DNA of 9,212 nt from Owenweeksia sp. TMED14 (GCA_002167805.1 NHBT01000028.1:112525-121736); one strand, 5' to 3'. Shown: positions 1-7,736, numbered from the stretch's first letter. Notes: generated from the letters alone by a model not told the origin. Program-made: numbers and translations.

Positions 1-2267
1 ATTTGAATTAATAGCGAATTTTCTTCTTGAGGGTGAATCATGAAATAAATTTTCAGTAGTCCGTTATCTCGTTTTTGTTGAATAAGTGGTCTAAGTCCGT
101 GAAGGATTGAATTTTCTACCAATGGTTGAATTAACATTGGAGGTATTGCCAAAGAATCCCGATCTATTTCTGAATCTAATTGAATAACACTTTGAAATCC
201 TGAATCAAATCGCATTTGCTCTAAAGCAATATAATTTTCTAATGCACCTATTTCCTTATCTAAAAACACATATTGTTGATCTGCACTTTCTAAAGTATAA
301 CGCATTAAACTCGAAAATTTTTGAAGATAAACAATTGCCTGTTTTGGCTCACTATCAAGGATGTAGGCTGATATGGACTCTAGGGCATTAAATGTAAAGT
401 GTGGATTCATCTGAAGTCTGAAAGCCATCCTCTCAAGTTGTGATTTTTCTTTTAACCACTTATTCTTATCAATTTTTCTCTTGCTGTAAGAGTATATGAT
501 AATAATAATCAAAATGAATAAAGCGGAAAAAACAGAAAGAAAAATCTCTGGGCGTTTCCAAAATGGATATTCAATTTCGATATAATGAGAAACGGATAAA
601 AGTTTGTCTCTATGAGGTTCTTCAGCTCTCACTCTTAATTCGTACTTCCCTGGTTTAAGTCTTTGAAGAACTATTCTTCTACCGAGACCAATGGATATCC
701 ATAAACCATCGTTTAGTTGATACTCAAGAGATATTATTTTTGAAATATCACTCCTACCTCTTATTCCAAGTTTAATATTAATTAGTTCCCCTGATTTCTC
801 TGATGACTGATCAACTTCTCGAACAAAAACTGCCGGATCTAAAAAAACATTTAGGTCTCGCTTGTTGGATTTATTGTAGAGTCCAAAACTGGAATGACCA
901 AGGATATCATTTTTGAATTTAGATTCCCTAGTAGGAATCTTTTCAAATGCTGTACCTATAAATTCCAATTTATCAAAATTGAAATCCAAAACAGAATAAA
1001 CGCCTTTAGAGGTCAATAATTTTATTCCTCCATCTTCAGCAATTGCATCATAAACCCATTCTGAATCATAAATATTTTCCCAAAAGCCATTATTCCATTT
1101 TACGATACCAAATTCTCCATATGTTGTAATCCCAAAACCCGGGATGTGCAAAATGCCAATAGAAATACCACCTTCAGGATTTGGAAATTTTTTAAACGAA
1201 TTAGCTCCAACTGAAAAGAAACCCAAAGAGGTGCTTAACCAACATGAATCTTTAGAAATGATAGAAATTGAATTAATTTTTCCAGCATTGTACGGCAAAG
1301 TTCTAAGATCATACCATACAGATGGTGAATTTATCAGAGTTAAATTATCTTCTTCGGCAAGTAAAAGGCCACCTGAGCCATTTTCGCATGCGTTATTTAT
1401 TGTCCCAATCATTAACCCTCCCTGAGTATAAAGGCGAGTACATGTACCAAGATCATCAATAAACCATAATCCACTTTCACCAAAAACCCATGCCCCCAAA
1501 CCGTCTTTAGTTTTCAAGAAATTATGATATCCATTTAAATCCTTTTCTTGAAGCACCCATAATGAATCTTCATATTTTTCTAATCCATTATTTGAAACCA
1601 CATAAAGATTATTTTTAAAAGAAATTGATGATATTACGGGCATAGTTTTCATAGTATTCCAATCCCCAGAGGTTGATCTAACCCATAAACCACTTTTCGA
1701 AGAGATCATAATTAACCCCTCATTTTGTAATATTTGAGAAGCACCTTCAAGACCCATAATAGTATCCTCAAACCAAATTTGTGAATTAATACCTCGATAA
1801 TAAAGTCTCGTATTAGTTAAGGCATAGATTCTACCCATTCCATTATTCAATAAATCAATACAAATCTCATCCCCTCCTAGAAAAGTAGTATCCGGAATCA
1901 AAGTATTGTTCTTTAAAATAGAAATGCCTTTACCTGCAATCATCCATTGATCAAACCCAATAGATATAATCGAGGAATAAAAGGGATTTAGATTAGTTTC
2001 AAATATTTCATTTACTGGAGATAAAATTTCACCATCAAAACGAAAAACCCCTTTATTACTCGTTGTCATTAGATATTCGCCAGATGTGTCTATAATCATA
2101 TCTGTGATATTCAAGTCATTGAAATCCACATCTAATTGATCAACAACTACAGCATTTTTAATTATCTGACCAAAACTATTAGCATGGAGAAAAAGAGATA
2201 AAAAGATTAATAAAAAAATCCCGTTATGAAACTTTATAAAATTCAATTGATTACAGAAACATCTCAT
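1..2267 (-). CDS. LytS-type sensor histidine kinase with propeller-like sensor and Y_Y_Y domain (partial, 3' end outside window)
   Basis: This is a membrane sensor kinase of the His_kinase (LytS/YpdA) class, open from 2267 to the left edge, giving 755 residues without a stop. Residues 1-34 look like a signal peptide: a hydrophobic core IFLLIFLSLFL, then HANSFGQ. Residues of about 35-475 carry repeated propeller-like motifs such as SNKGVFRF, SKSGLWV, ESGLWF and TSKGVYSV, spaced about 35-40 residues apart. A Y_Y_Y-like module follows (about 495-572, with PGKYELRVRA and the PFW signature), then a transmembrane helix (about 577-594). The H-box is LQMNPHFTFNALESI with His623, and the N-box is LVENSILHGL with Asn719; the glycine boxes lie beyond the edge. 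The sensor is predicted to be periplasmic and the kinase cytoplasmic. The start is the first ATG after an in-frame stop at 2316-2318; a TTG at 2246 would give a more usual signal peptide. It begins 26 nt after aroA and may be co-transcribed. The ligand is unknown, and any LytTR partner would lie outside the window. Confidence 0.9.
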   Translation of the reverse strand, partial: MRCFCNQLNFIKFHNGIFLLIFLSLFLHANSFGQIIKNAVVVDQLDVDFNDLNITDMIIDTSGEYLMTTSNKGVFRFDGEILSPVNEIFETNLNPFYSSIISIGFDQWMIAGKGISILKNNTLIPDTTFLGGDEICIDLLNNGMGRIYALTNTRLYYRGINSQIWFEDTIMGLEGASQILQNEGLIMISSKSGLWVRSTSGDWNTMKTMPVISSISFKNNLYVVSNNGLEKYEDSLWVLQEKDLNGYHNFLKTKDGLGAWVFGESGLWFIDDLGTCTRLYTQGGLMIGTINNACENGSGGLLLAEEDNLTLINSPSVWYDLRTLPYNAGKINSISIISKDSCWLSTSLGFFSVGANSFKKFPNPEGGISIGILHIPGFGITTYGEFGIVKWNNGFWENIYDSEWVYDAIAEDGGIKLLTSKGVYSVLDFNFDKLEFIGTAFEKIPTRESKFKNDILGHSSFGLYNKSNKRDLNVFLDPAVFVREVDQSSEKSGELINIKLGIRGRSDISKIISLEYQLNDGLWISIGLGRRIVLQRLKPGKYELRVRAEEPHRDKLLSVSHYIEIEYPFWKRPEIFLSVFSALFILIIIIIYSYSKRKIDKNKWLKEKSQLERMAFRLQMNPHFTFNALESISAYILDSEPKQAIVYLQKFSSLMRYTLESADQQYVFLDKEIGALENYIALEQMRFDSGFQSVIQLDSEIDRDSLAIPPMLIQPLVENSILHGLRPLIQQKRDNGLLKIYFMIHPQEENSLLIQ

Positions 2268-2293
2268 AAAATGAAAAACAATTTTTTTTATTT

Positions 2294-3412
2294 TCAATTC
2301 AAACGATTTACAATACTATCCCATTGATTCCAAAAAGACGGGTAACTTTTACTGACAGTTTCGGGATAATCAATTCTTATTGGTTGTTTTAATCCAATAA
2401 TAGCCCAGAAGAAAGCCATTCTGTGATCACCCAAACTCGATACTCTAATAGTTTCTTTGTTTGGGGCCCAATTACTCGCATCAAATGAAAAAGATTCTTT
2501 CACTTTAAGATCAAATACTTCTATTTCAAGTATTTTTAATGCATTAATCAATGCCTCAAAACGGTTTGTCTCCTTATGTGCCAACGTTTGAAGACCTGAA
2601 CATGAAAATTTTATTTTTAACAAAATTGCCATAGCTATAGATACCTGAACCAAATCTGGACACAATAAAAAATCAATTTTAACTTCTTTATATTTTGAGG
2701 GCTTTTGATTAACCTGAATTCCTAACTTATTTTCTTGTACTTCGAAACCAAAAAAATTTGACCATTTCATGCAAATAGAATCTCCTTGAAGGGTCTTTTT
2801 GCTTAAACCCTTGAGTAAAAATTCTTGGTTAGTTATTGTCGAACGACAAATCCAAATCCAAGCATTACTCCAATCTGATTCTGGAGGCCATCTCAAAGGA
2901 CTCTTACAAATCAACCTTGTCATTTCTATATATGGATAACTGACTGCAAACCCTTTGCGAGAGACCATTAGTCTTGAGGATAACAAAGGTTCGATTAGAA
3001 TCAAAGCACTTTCAAATTGAGAGCTAAATGAAGAGTCTACACGAACCTTTCCACCAGATAACTTTTTTCCTGAGATTTTAAAACTTCCATTATCCATTTT
3101 TATAATATCGGCCCCCATTTCTCTTAATGAATTTATTAGTGGGTCAATTGGTCTTTTTATCAAACTATCATCACCAGTTATAATTTTATTTACACCTTTT
3201 TTTGCTGACCAAAAAGCAATTCCAAATCGAAAAGCTGTGCCTGCAGCACCTACATTAATTAATTCATTCTTTGAAGTTAATAGATGGTACATGGATTTTA
3301 TATCATCAGACCAATTCTCATCAAAATCTGGTAATTTCTTATTTAAAATAGCGCATCGAACTAAATATCGATTAGCAATACTTTTTGAAATTGGAAGACT
3401 AATCTTTATCAT
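2294..3412 (-). CDS. aroA: 3-phosphoshikimate 1-carboxyvinyltransferase (EPSP synthase), short form
   Basis: Cytoplasmic enzyme of the shikimate pathway that joins phosphoenolpyruvate to shikimate-3-phosphate. Compared with the E. coli enzyme from memory, the ligand-binding positions are nearly all present: Lys10-Ser11 and Arg15 in LPISKSIANR, the GAAGTA loop (55-60, Gly58), Arg87 in KRP, Ser130-Ser131-Gln132, SYPY (158-161), Asp253, Glu281 and Arg284 in KETNR, GDHR (328-331) and Lys355. KETNR has Asn where KETDR is usual. At 372 residues it is short (E. coli 427). The N-terminus is about 12 residues shorter, and about 23 residues are missing between YIEMT (161-165) and ESDWS (178-182). The ATG overlaps the end of aroB by 14 nt, and an AGGAG lies 4 nt upstream of it, inside aroB. 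The gene is probably functional, because the pocket is intact and the frame is open throughout. Confidence 0.93.
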   Translation of the reverse strand: MIKISLPISKSIANRYLVRCAILNKKLPDFDENWSDDIKSMYHLLTSKNELINVGAAGTAFRFGIAFWSAKKGVNKIITGDDSLIKRPIDPLINSLREMGADIIKMDNGSFKISGKKLSGGKVRVDSSFSSQFESALILIEPLLSSRLMVSRKGFAVSYPYIEMTRLICKSPLRWPPESDWSNAWIWICRSTITNQEFLLKGLSKKTLQGDSICMKWSNFFGFEVQENKLGIQVNQKPSKYKEVKIDFLLCPDLVQVSIAMAILLKIKFSCSGLQTLAHKETNRFEALINALKILEIEVFDLKVKESFSFDASNWAPNKETIRVSSLGDHRMAFFWAIIGLKQPIRIDYPETVSKSYPSFWNQWDSIVNRLN

Positions 3413-4454
3413 AGCGCTCCTGAGCTTTTTTTATCTCTTTTTCAGAGACTTTTTCTAGGCGAGCTCCTTTCCCGGGCCCAAGCCATAAGGAAAAATGATA
3501 ATCTTTAGAATTAGATGATTTTTTCTTATCCCCAAACATACCTTCTAATAAATCATCGTTAGCCAGTTTGAGCCTTGACCACCATTTATCAATCAATGCT
3601 TGCAACTTCTTTAGATCTCTTTTATCCAATAATCCCTTATCAAAGGCAATTTCAGATTCAATAAATAAACCTGCTGCGACTGCATTACCATGAGAAACCT
3701 TATGGCCCTGAATATATTCGATTGCATGAGCTATGGTATGGCCCAAATTTAAAAAAACCCGCTCACCGTTTTTTTCAAAATGGTCCTTTTGTACAATATC
3801 TATTTTAACTCCAATAGCTTTGATTATTAGCTTCTTAACATCACTCATTGACCTCAATTCCAGGCATTCATTCCATAATGAACTACCACTAAGCATCCCG
3901 TGTTTTATCATTTCTGCAAATCCAGAAATTATATCTCCGTTAGCCTGTGTATTTATAAAATCCGGATAGATGTATACCCCTATTGAAGATGAAAAAGTTC
4001 CTAATAAGTTTTTAAAACCTTTGATATTTATTCCATTTTTCCCGCCTATCGAAGCGTCAACCATTGCTAACAAAGTCGTTGGAATTATTAAATGATCTAT
4101 TCCCCTCATAAAAGTGCTTGATAATAACCCACCAATGTCAGAAACGACTCCTCCTCCAAGACTTATCAATAAGCTATTTCTATCAGCTCCATTATCCAAC
4201 ATAGCGAGTTGAAGCTCAGAAAGAATCTCTAATGACTTACTTTCTTCACCTGCCTCAACCTCAATTACCGAAGTTTCTCCAATATTATTTAACTCACCAA
4301 AAAAAATAGACATACATAATTGGTATACATTCGAATCCGTGAGAATTATAACCTTGGAATAATTAATTCTATTCTTGGAAAACCATTCATCTAATGATTT
4401 CAATGATGTTTTACCCGCAGTAACAGGGCCAAAAAAAGTGTTCCAATTTGACAT
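3399..4454 (-). CDS. aroB: 3-dehydroquinate synthase
   Basis: Second enzyme of the shikimate pathway; it converts DAHP to 3-dehydroquinate using NAD and a divalent metal in the cytoplasm. The 351-residue protein is full length for the family. It has the NAD-binding GGGVVSDIGG segment (100-109), the MRGIDHLIIPTTLLAMVDAS stretch (116-135) and GGKNGIN (137-143). The expected metal ligands are Glu181 in AEMIKHG, His239 in LNLGHT and His255 in SHGNAVAAG, with Lys184 nearby. The C-terminus KKAQERYDKD is encoded by bases that overlap the start of aroA, so the two genes are very likely transcribed together and translationally coupled. Transcription must start in the 70-nt gap shared with the divergent proline dehydrogenase gene. 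Nothing in the sequence suggests damage. Confidence 0.97.
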   Translation of the reverse strand: MSNWNTFFGPVTAGKTSLKSLDEWFSKNRINYSKVIILTDSNVYQLCMSIFFGELNNIGETSVIEVEAGEESKSLEILSELQLAMLDNGADRNSLLISLGGGVVSDIGGLLSSTFMRGIDHLIIPTTLLAMVDASIGGKNGINIKGFKNLLGTFSSSIGVYIYPDFINTQANGDIISGFAEMIKHGMLSGSSLWNECLELRSMSDVKKLIIKAIGVKIDIVQKDHFEKNGERVFLNLGHTIAHAIEYIQGHKVSHGNAVAAGLFIESEIAFDKGLLDKRDLKKLQALIDKWWSRLKLANDDLLEGMFGDKKKSSNSKDYHFSLWLGPGKGARLEKVSEKEIKKAQERYDKD

Positions 4455-4489
4455 ATTATAAAGTTCGGTAATTCTTATCTGTAAGATAC

Positions 4490-4497
4490 TATATTTG
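4490..4497 (+). promoter_or_regulatory. Candidate Bacteroidota -7 box for the proline dehydrogenase gene
   Basis: TATATTTG matches the TAnnTTTG -7 consensus known for Bacteroidota sigma-ABfr promoters. It ends 27 nt before the proline dehydrogenase ATG, implying a leader of roughly 20 nt. No convincing TTG or TTTG -33 element is seen at the usual distance; TTCG at 4464-4467 is the nearest. Immediately adjacent on the minus strand, 4481-4488 reads TATCTTAC, a weaker match (two mismatches) that could serve aroB. The gap also contains a short inverted repeat, TCTTA-tctg-TAAGA (4473-4486), which could equally be chance. Confidence 0.4.
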
Positions 4498-4524
4498 AAA
4501 AATCATTAAGAAAAACATTGGTTA

Positions 4525-5715
4525 ATGTCTCTAGACTTTCGAGATACCAGCATCGCATTTAAATCGCATAGCACAAGATCTCTTCAAAGAAGTAAGTGGT
4601 TGTTTTTAGTAATATCAAATCCCTTTTTAGTTAAAATTGGAAAGTCATTAACAGTATTTGCCTTCAAATTAAAGCTTCCAATAAATTTTTTAATTCTAAA
4701 AACGGTCTTTAAACAATTTTGCGGTGGACAAACAGTTGAGGACAGCAAAGAAGTGATATCTGAAAATTGGAAATTCAAAGTGGGCAGCATTCTTGATTAT
4801 AGTGTTGAAGGGCAAACCAACGAATTTGAGTTTAATAACACAAAAGAAGCCATAATAGAGACTATCAGGACCAGTAAAAATAATCACGGAGTACCTCTTG
4901 CAGTTTTTAAAGTCACAGGATTAATCAATATAAAACTATTAGAGAAAAAAAGTGCCAATCTGAAATTTGACAAAAAAGAAGAAAACGATTGGGAAAAAGG
5001 TATTAAAAGAGTCAATGAAATACTATCGTTTGCAAATTCCTTAGATGTACCCATAATGATTGATGCCGAGGAATCATGGATTCAAAAGGCAATTGATGAA
5101 ATTGCTTATAATGGAATGGAATTATATAATAGAAAAGAGGTTATCATTTACAATACCATTCAATGTTATAAAAAAAATCAGTTAGTTGGTCTCAAAAAAA
5201 ATATTAAATCTGCAAAAGAAAAAGGATTTATGTTTGGTGTTAAGTTGGTGAGAGGGGCGTATTTAGAAAAAGAAAATTCGCGATCTAAAGAAATGGACTA
5301 TGAATCCCCGATCCATCCATCCAAATTTTATACCGACAAAGAGTTCAATGATTGTATGAACTATATCCTGAAAATTATTGATAAACCAGAAACAAAGAAA
5401 TCAGTTAGTTTAATCCTTGGCACGCACAATGAAGAAAGTACGATGCTAGCCATTAAAACCCTAAAAGAAAATGGTTGGAAACATGGAGAGGAGCCTGTTT
5501 TGTTTGCCCAACTTTTTGGGATGTCCGATAACATAAGTTATAATCTTTCGAATGCAGGTTATAAAACAGCAAAGTATCTACCATTTGGGCCCATTCGAGA
5601 AGTAATACCTTATTTATTTCGTAGAGCCGAAGAAAATACATCAGTTAAAGGCCAAACTGGAAGAGAACTTTCATTAATTAAAACGGAATTAAAGCGACGA
5701 AAAAGCATACGATGA
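4525..5715 (+). CDS. putA: Proline dehydrogenase (monofunctional, FAD-dependent)
   Basis: Oxidises L-proline to pyrroline-5-carboxylate, passing electrons via FAD to the respiratory quinone pool; members of this family are soluble or peripheral to the membrane. The 396 residues correspond to the PRODH barrel only, with no P5C dehydrogenase domain, so the second step must be encoded elsewhere. Bacteroidota-type N-terminal features are present: the KWLFLVISNPFLVKIGK region and FCGGQTVEDS (65-74), then ILDYSVEG (89-96). Barrel motifs are MIDAEES (178-184), KLVRGAYLEKE (240-250), GTHN (299-302), QLFGMSD (329-335), YLPFG (351-355) and the substrate-binding YLFRRAEEN (363-371), whose arginine pair binds the proline carboxylate in PutA. 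The ATG at 4525 is the first start after an in-frame TAA at 4507-4509, and it is preceded by an A-rich leader with no Shine-Dalgarno. It is divergent from aroB, and its stop abuts the stop of the convergent gene. Confidence 0.95.
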   Translation: MSLDFRDTSIAFKSHSTRSLQRSKWLFLVISNPFLVKIGKSLTVFAFKLKLPINFLILKTVFKQFCGGQTVEDSKEVISENWKFKVGSILDYSVEGQTNEFEFNNTKEAIIETIRTSKNNHGVPLAVFKVTGLINIKLLEKKSANLKFDKKEENDWEKGIKRVNEILSFANSLDVPIMIDAEESWIQKAIDEIAYNGMELYNRKEVIIYNTIQCYKKNQLVGLKKNIKSAKEKGFMFGVKLVRGAYLEKENSRSKEMDYESPIHPSKFYTDKEFNDCMNYILKIIDKPETKKSVSLILGTHNEESTMLAIKTLKENGWKHGEEPVLFAQLFGMSDNISYNLSNAGYKTAKYLPFGPIREVIPYLFRRAEENTSVKGQTGRELSLIKTELKRRKSIR

Positions 5716-6108
5716 TTAGTTAGTCATTTTTGTTAGACTTAAGACAACGACGGTGTCCTCTCTTCGTTCCCAAATCGCTTTCCATTGAGTCCCTTGATAA
5801 TTTATCTGAATCGGATATTGGGAATATTTAATTTCCTCTCGAGTGATCACTTTACTCTCTTTAAAATCAACATTTCCATATAAAAAAAATGAATTTAAAA
5901 ATATCGAATCCTTAAACATTTGAATATATTTAATTGAACTTGAATCCAACTCAATAGACTTGACTCGTTGATCATTCAAATCCACCAGGACTCGATTATT
6001 TGGCAAATATGTACACTGAAAATCGTGATCCTTAAATAAAAAAATAACTAGTAAAACTCCCATAAGCAATCCAAAACAGTACCATAAAAGCCGACGGAAA
6101 AAAATCAC
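5716..6108 (-). CDS. Small membrane-anchored protein resembling Bacteroidota DUF4258 proteins
   Basis: A 130-residue protein of unknown function. It has a basic start (FFRR), one hydrophobic helix (about 7-25), and then a polar region that probably lies outside the inner membrane. Residues 32-41 (CTYLPNNRVL) and 78-86 (GNVDFKESK) resemble the conserved blocks of short Bacteroidota proteins labelled DUF4258. I make this match from memory, so it is tentative. Those proteins usually show a second Cys in a later PC-x-x-Y motif; here the corresponding stretch reads SQYPIQI with no Cys. The start is GTG, overlapping the ald-like stop as GTGA, which implies translational coupling and a shared transcript with porX, tsaE and ald. 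The stop touches the stop of the convergent proline dehydrogenase gene. No signal for a catalytic role is visible. Confidence 0.75.
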   Translation of the reverse strand: MIFFRRLLWYCFGLLMGVLLVIFLFKDHDFQCTYLPNNRVLVDLNDQRVKSIELDSSSIKYIQMFKDSIFLNSFFLYGNVDFKESKVITREEIKYSQYPIQINYQGTQWKAIWERREDTVVVLSLTKMTN

Positions 6109-7289
6109 AATAAAAGGTCTATTTCCGTGAAAGGTATACCATAAGGCTCAGCCATTTCCCGGTGGGTAATAGTGCCTTTATAAATGTAAATTCCTTTTCT
6201 TAGGAATTCATTGCGATTTAGAGCATTTTCTATTCCTCCTTCTTCGCCTATTCTCAAAATAAAAGAAGAGGTTAAATTATTTAATGCGAAAGAAGCTGTT
6301 CTAGACACTCTTGAGGCAATATTTGGAACTGAGTAATGGATTACTCCATGTTTAATATAATTTGGAGATTCAAGAGTTCGGAGCTCAGAGGTCTCAAAAC
6401 AACCTCCATTATCTATACTGACATCTATAATTATTGATTTTTCTTGCATTGAAGAAACCATTTCTGTACTTATAATCATAGGGGATCTACCATTTACCGG
6501 TCTCATCGCTCCGATTGCGACATTACATTCTTTGATTGCATTAGAGAGTATTCTTGGTTGAATCGTGCATGTGTATACATCTGCTCCAATATGATCGCGA
6601 AGTCTTTGTAATCTGGTTAATGACGAATCAAAAACTTTAACCTTTGCCCCAAGAGCTACTGCCAATCGAGCAGCAACTGTGCCGACGGTGCCTGCTCCAA
6701 GGATAACTACTTCTAACGGTGGAACTCCTGTAACTCCTGCCATAGAATAGCCCAGTCCTCCCGAAAGAGAATTAAGGTACTCCATAGCCAATGTTATTGA
6801 TTCATTTCCAGCGATTTCAGACATAGACCTAACAAAAGATGCTCTACCTTCCTCATCAATTATTTTACTATAATTAAATGCAGTAACACCTTTTTTCCTT
6901 AGAGAATTTATGTATTCTTGATCTAAAGAATTTATATCAATGGCAGATAAGAGTATTTGACCCGGTTTAAATAATTTAATTTCCTCCGCGCAAGGTTTAG
7001 CTACTTTTACAACTAATTGACAATCAAATATTTCATCTCGATTAGAAGATATTATTCCTCCAACTTCTGAATACTCAAGATCTGTATATCCAGAGGAGAT
7101 ACCCGCTCCCTGCTCCACCACAACACTGTGACCCCTTTCAACCAAAAGATAAACCCCCTCTGGTGTTAAAGCCACTCGATTTTCAAATTCACTTTGTTCT
7201 TTGGGGATTCCTATAAGCACACTCTCCGGCTGAATTGGAACCAACAAATGTTCTTCTTGCGGCATGAATCCGGGTTCATTAATTTTCAT
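6105..7289 (-). CDS. ald: Alanine dehydrogenase/pyridine nucleotide transhydrogenase-family protein (Bacteroidota type)
   Basis: A 394-residue NAD-binding protein of the AlaDh/PNT family, usually annotated as alanine dehydrogenase (L-alanine to pyruvate and ammonia). An N-terminal extension of about 24 residues contains PQEEH. IGIPKE (27-31 region) and NRVALTP (37-43) start the substrate domain. The nucleotide-binding domain has GAGTVG (198-203) and Asp221. SIDNGGCFET (291-300, Asp293) and VPNIASRVSRTASFAL (321-336, Asn323) match the C-terminal signatures. Against the Mycobacterium tuberculosis enzyme (recalled), Arg38, Asp293 and Asn323 are kept. The catalytic lysine (K75) aligns with Ala97 in KVAKP, and the catalytic histidine (H96) aligns with Asp118. 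The family is secure but alanine deamination is not. The ATG overlaps the tsaE stop as ATGA. Confidence 0.9.
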   Translation of the reverse strand: MKINEPGFMPQEEHLLVPIQPESVLIGIPKEQSEFENRVALTPEGVYLLVERGHSVVVEQGAGISSGYTDLEYSEVGGIISSNRDEIFDCQLVVKVAKPCAEEIKLFKPGQILLSAIDINSLDQEYINSLRKKGVTAFNYSKIIDEEGRASFVRSMSEIAGNESITLAMEYLNSLSGGLGYSMAGVTGVPPLEVVILGAGTVGTVAARLAVALGAKVKVFDSSLTRLQRLRDHIGADVYTCTIQPRILSNAIKECNVAIGAMRPVNGRSPMIISTEMVSSMQEKSIIIDVSIDNGGCFETSELRTLESPNYIKHGVIHYSVPNIASRVSRTASFALNNLTSSFILRIGEEGGIENALNRNEFLRKGIYIYKGTITHREMAEPYGIPFTEIDLLL

Positions 7290-7708
7290 TTTTCATAAAT
7301 TTCTAAAGTCAATTTTCGAGAATCATCAGGCTGCTTTTCAATATGCAAATGATGGCTATTTTCAGGTAATAAATTTCCAATATTTTCTGGCCATTCAATC
7401 CAGCATGGTCTACCACTTGAGAAATAGTCGTCTAACCCTATATCTTCTGCTTCATTTAAGCTATTCAATCGATAAAAATCAAAATGATATATAACTCCAG
7501 TCGGACTTAAATATTCATTTACTATAGAAAATGTAGGGCTTGAACCTAAATCTTTGGAATTTAATGATTTTAGCCATTGCTTCACAGCGCTAGTTTTCCC
7601 AACACCCATTTCTCCGTAAATAGCGACAATTCCAGAAATTATTTTTCTATTTTCGTCTGACCATTTCTGCCAGTCCTTATAAGACTTTAAAACTTTCTCA
7701 ACTACCAC
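7286..7708 (-). CDS. tsaE: tRNA t6A biosynthesis ATPase TsaE (YjeE)
   Basis: ATPase partner of the TsaB-TsaD complex that makes N6-threonylcarbamoyladenosine at position 37 of ANN-decoding tRNAs; it acts in the cytoplasm. The 140 residues are normal for the family. The P-loop is GEMGVGKTS (32-40), followed by the switch SSPTFSIVNEY (56-66), YHFDFYRL (74-81) with Asp77, and WIEWPE (103-108) with Glu105. The start used is GTG, since an in-frame stop lies a few codons upstream and no ATG is available in this frame; the protein begins VVEKVLKS. It lies 28 nt after porX, and its TGA overlaps the ATG of the next gene, so it should be co-expressed with both. TsaE is a housekeeping gene, and nothing ties it mechanistically to secretion control. 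Confidence 0.95.
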   Translation of the reverse strand: MVVEKVLKSYKDWQKWSDENRKIISGIVAIYGEMGVGKTSAVKQWLKSLNSKDLGSSPTFSIVNEYLSPTGVIYHFDFYRLNSLNEAEDIGLDDYFSSGRPCWIEWPENIGNLLPENSHHLHIEKQPDDSRKLTLEIYEK

Positions 7709-7736
7709 TGGCTTAAAGATAAAAATACATCATAAA

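Noticed and set aside
1144..1425. Plus-strand open frame of 93 codons
   Set aside because: It lies wholly within the sensor domain of the minus-strand kinase, whose frame reads through with recognisable repeats; the product resembles nothing known.
2268..2293. A/T-rich stretch between aroA and the kinase gene as a terminator
   Set aside because: Only an A-tract facing a T-tract with no G-C pairs could pair; this is too weak for a rho-independent terminator.
3237..3458. Plus-strand open frame of 73 codons with a hydrophobic end
   Set aside because: It overlaps the aroA start and aroB end on the other strand; the hydrophobic stretch is the complement of basic, A-rich codons there.
3733..3969. 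Plus-strand open frame of 78 codons
   Set aside because: It lies inside the metal-site region of aroB, which is clearly the real gene.
4584..4887. Two overlapping minus-strand open frames
   Set aside because: They are antisense to the proline dehydrogenase N-terminal region; the plus strand carries the family motifs.
7264..7494. Plus-strand open frame of 76 codons
   Set aside because: It is antisense to the tsaE-ald junction, where both minus-strand genes have clear motifs.
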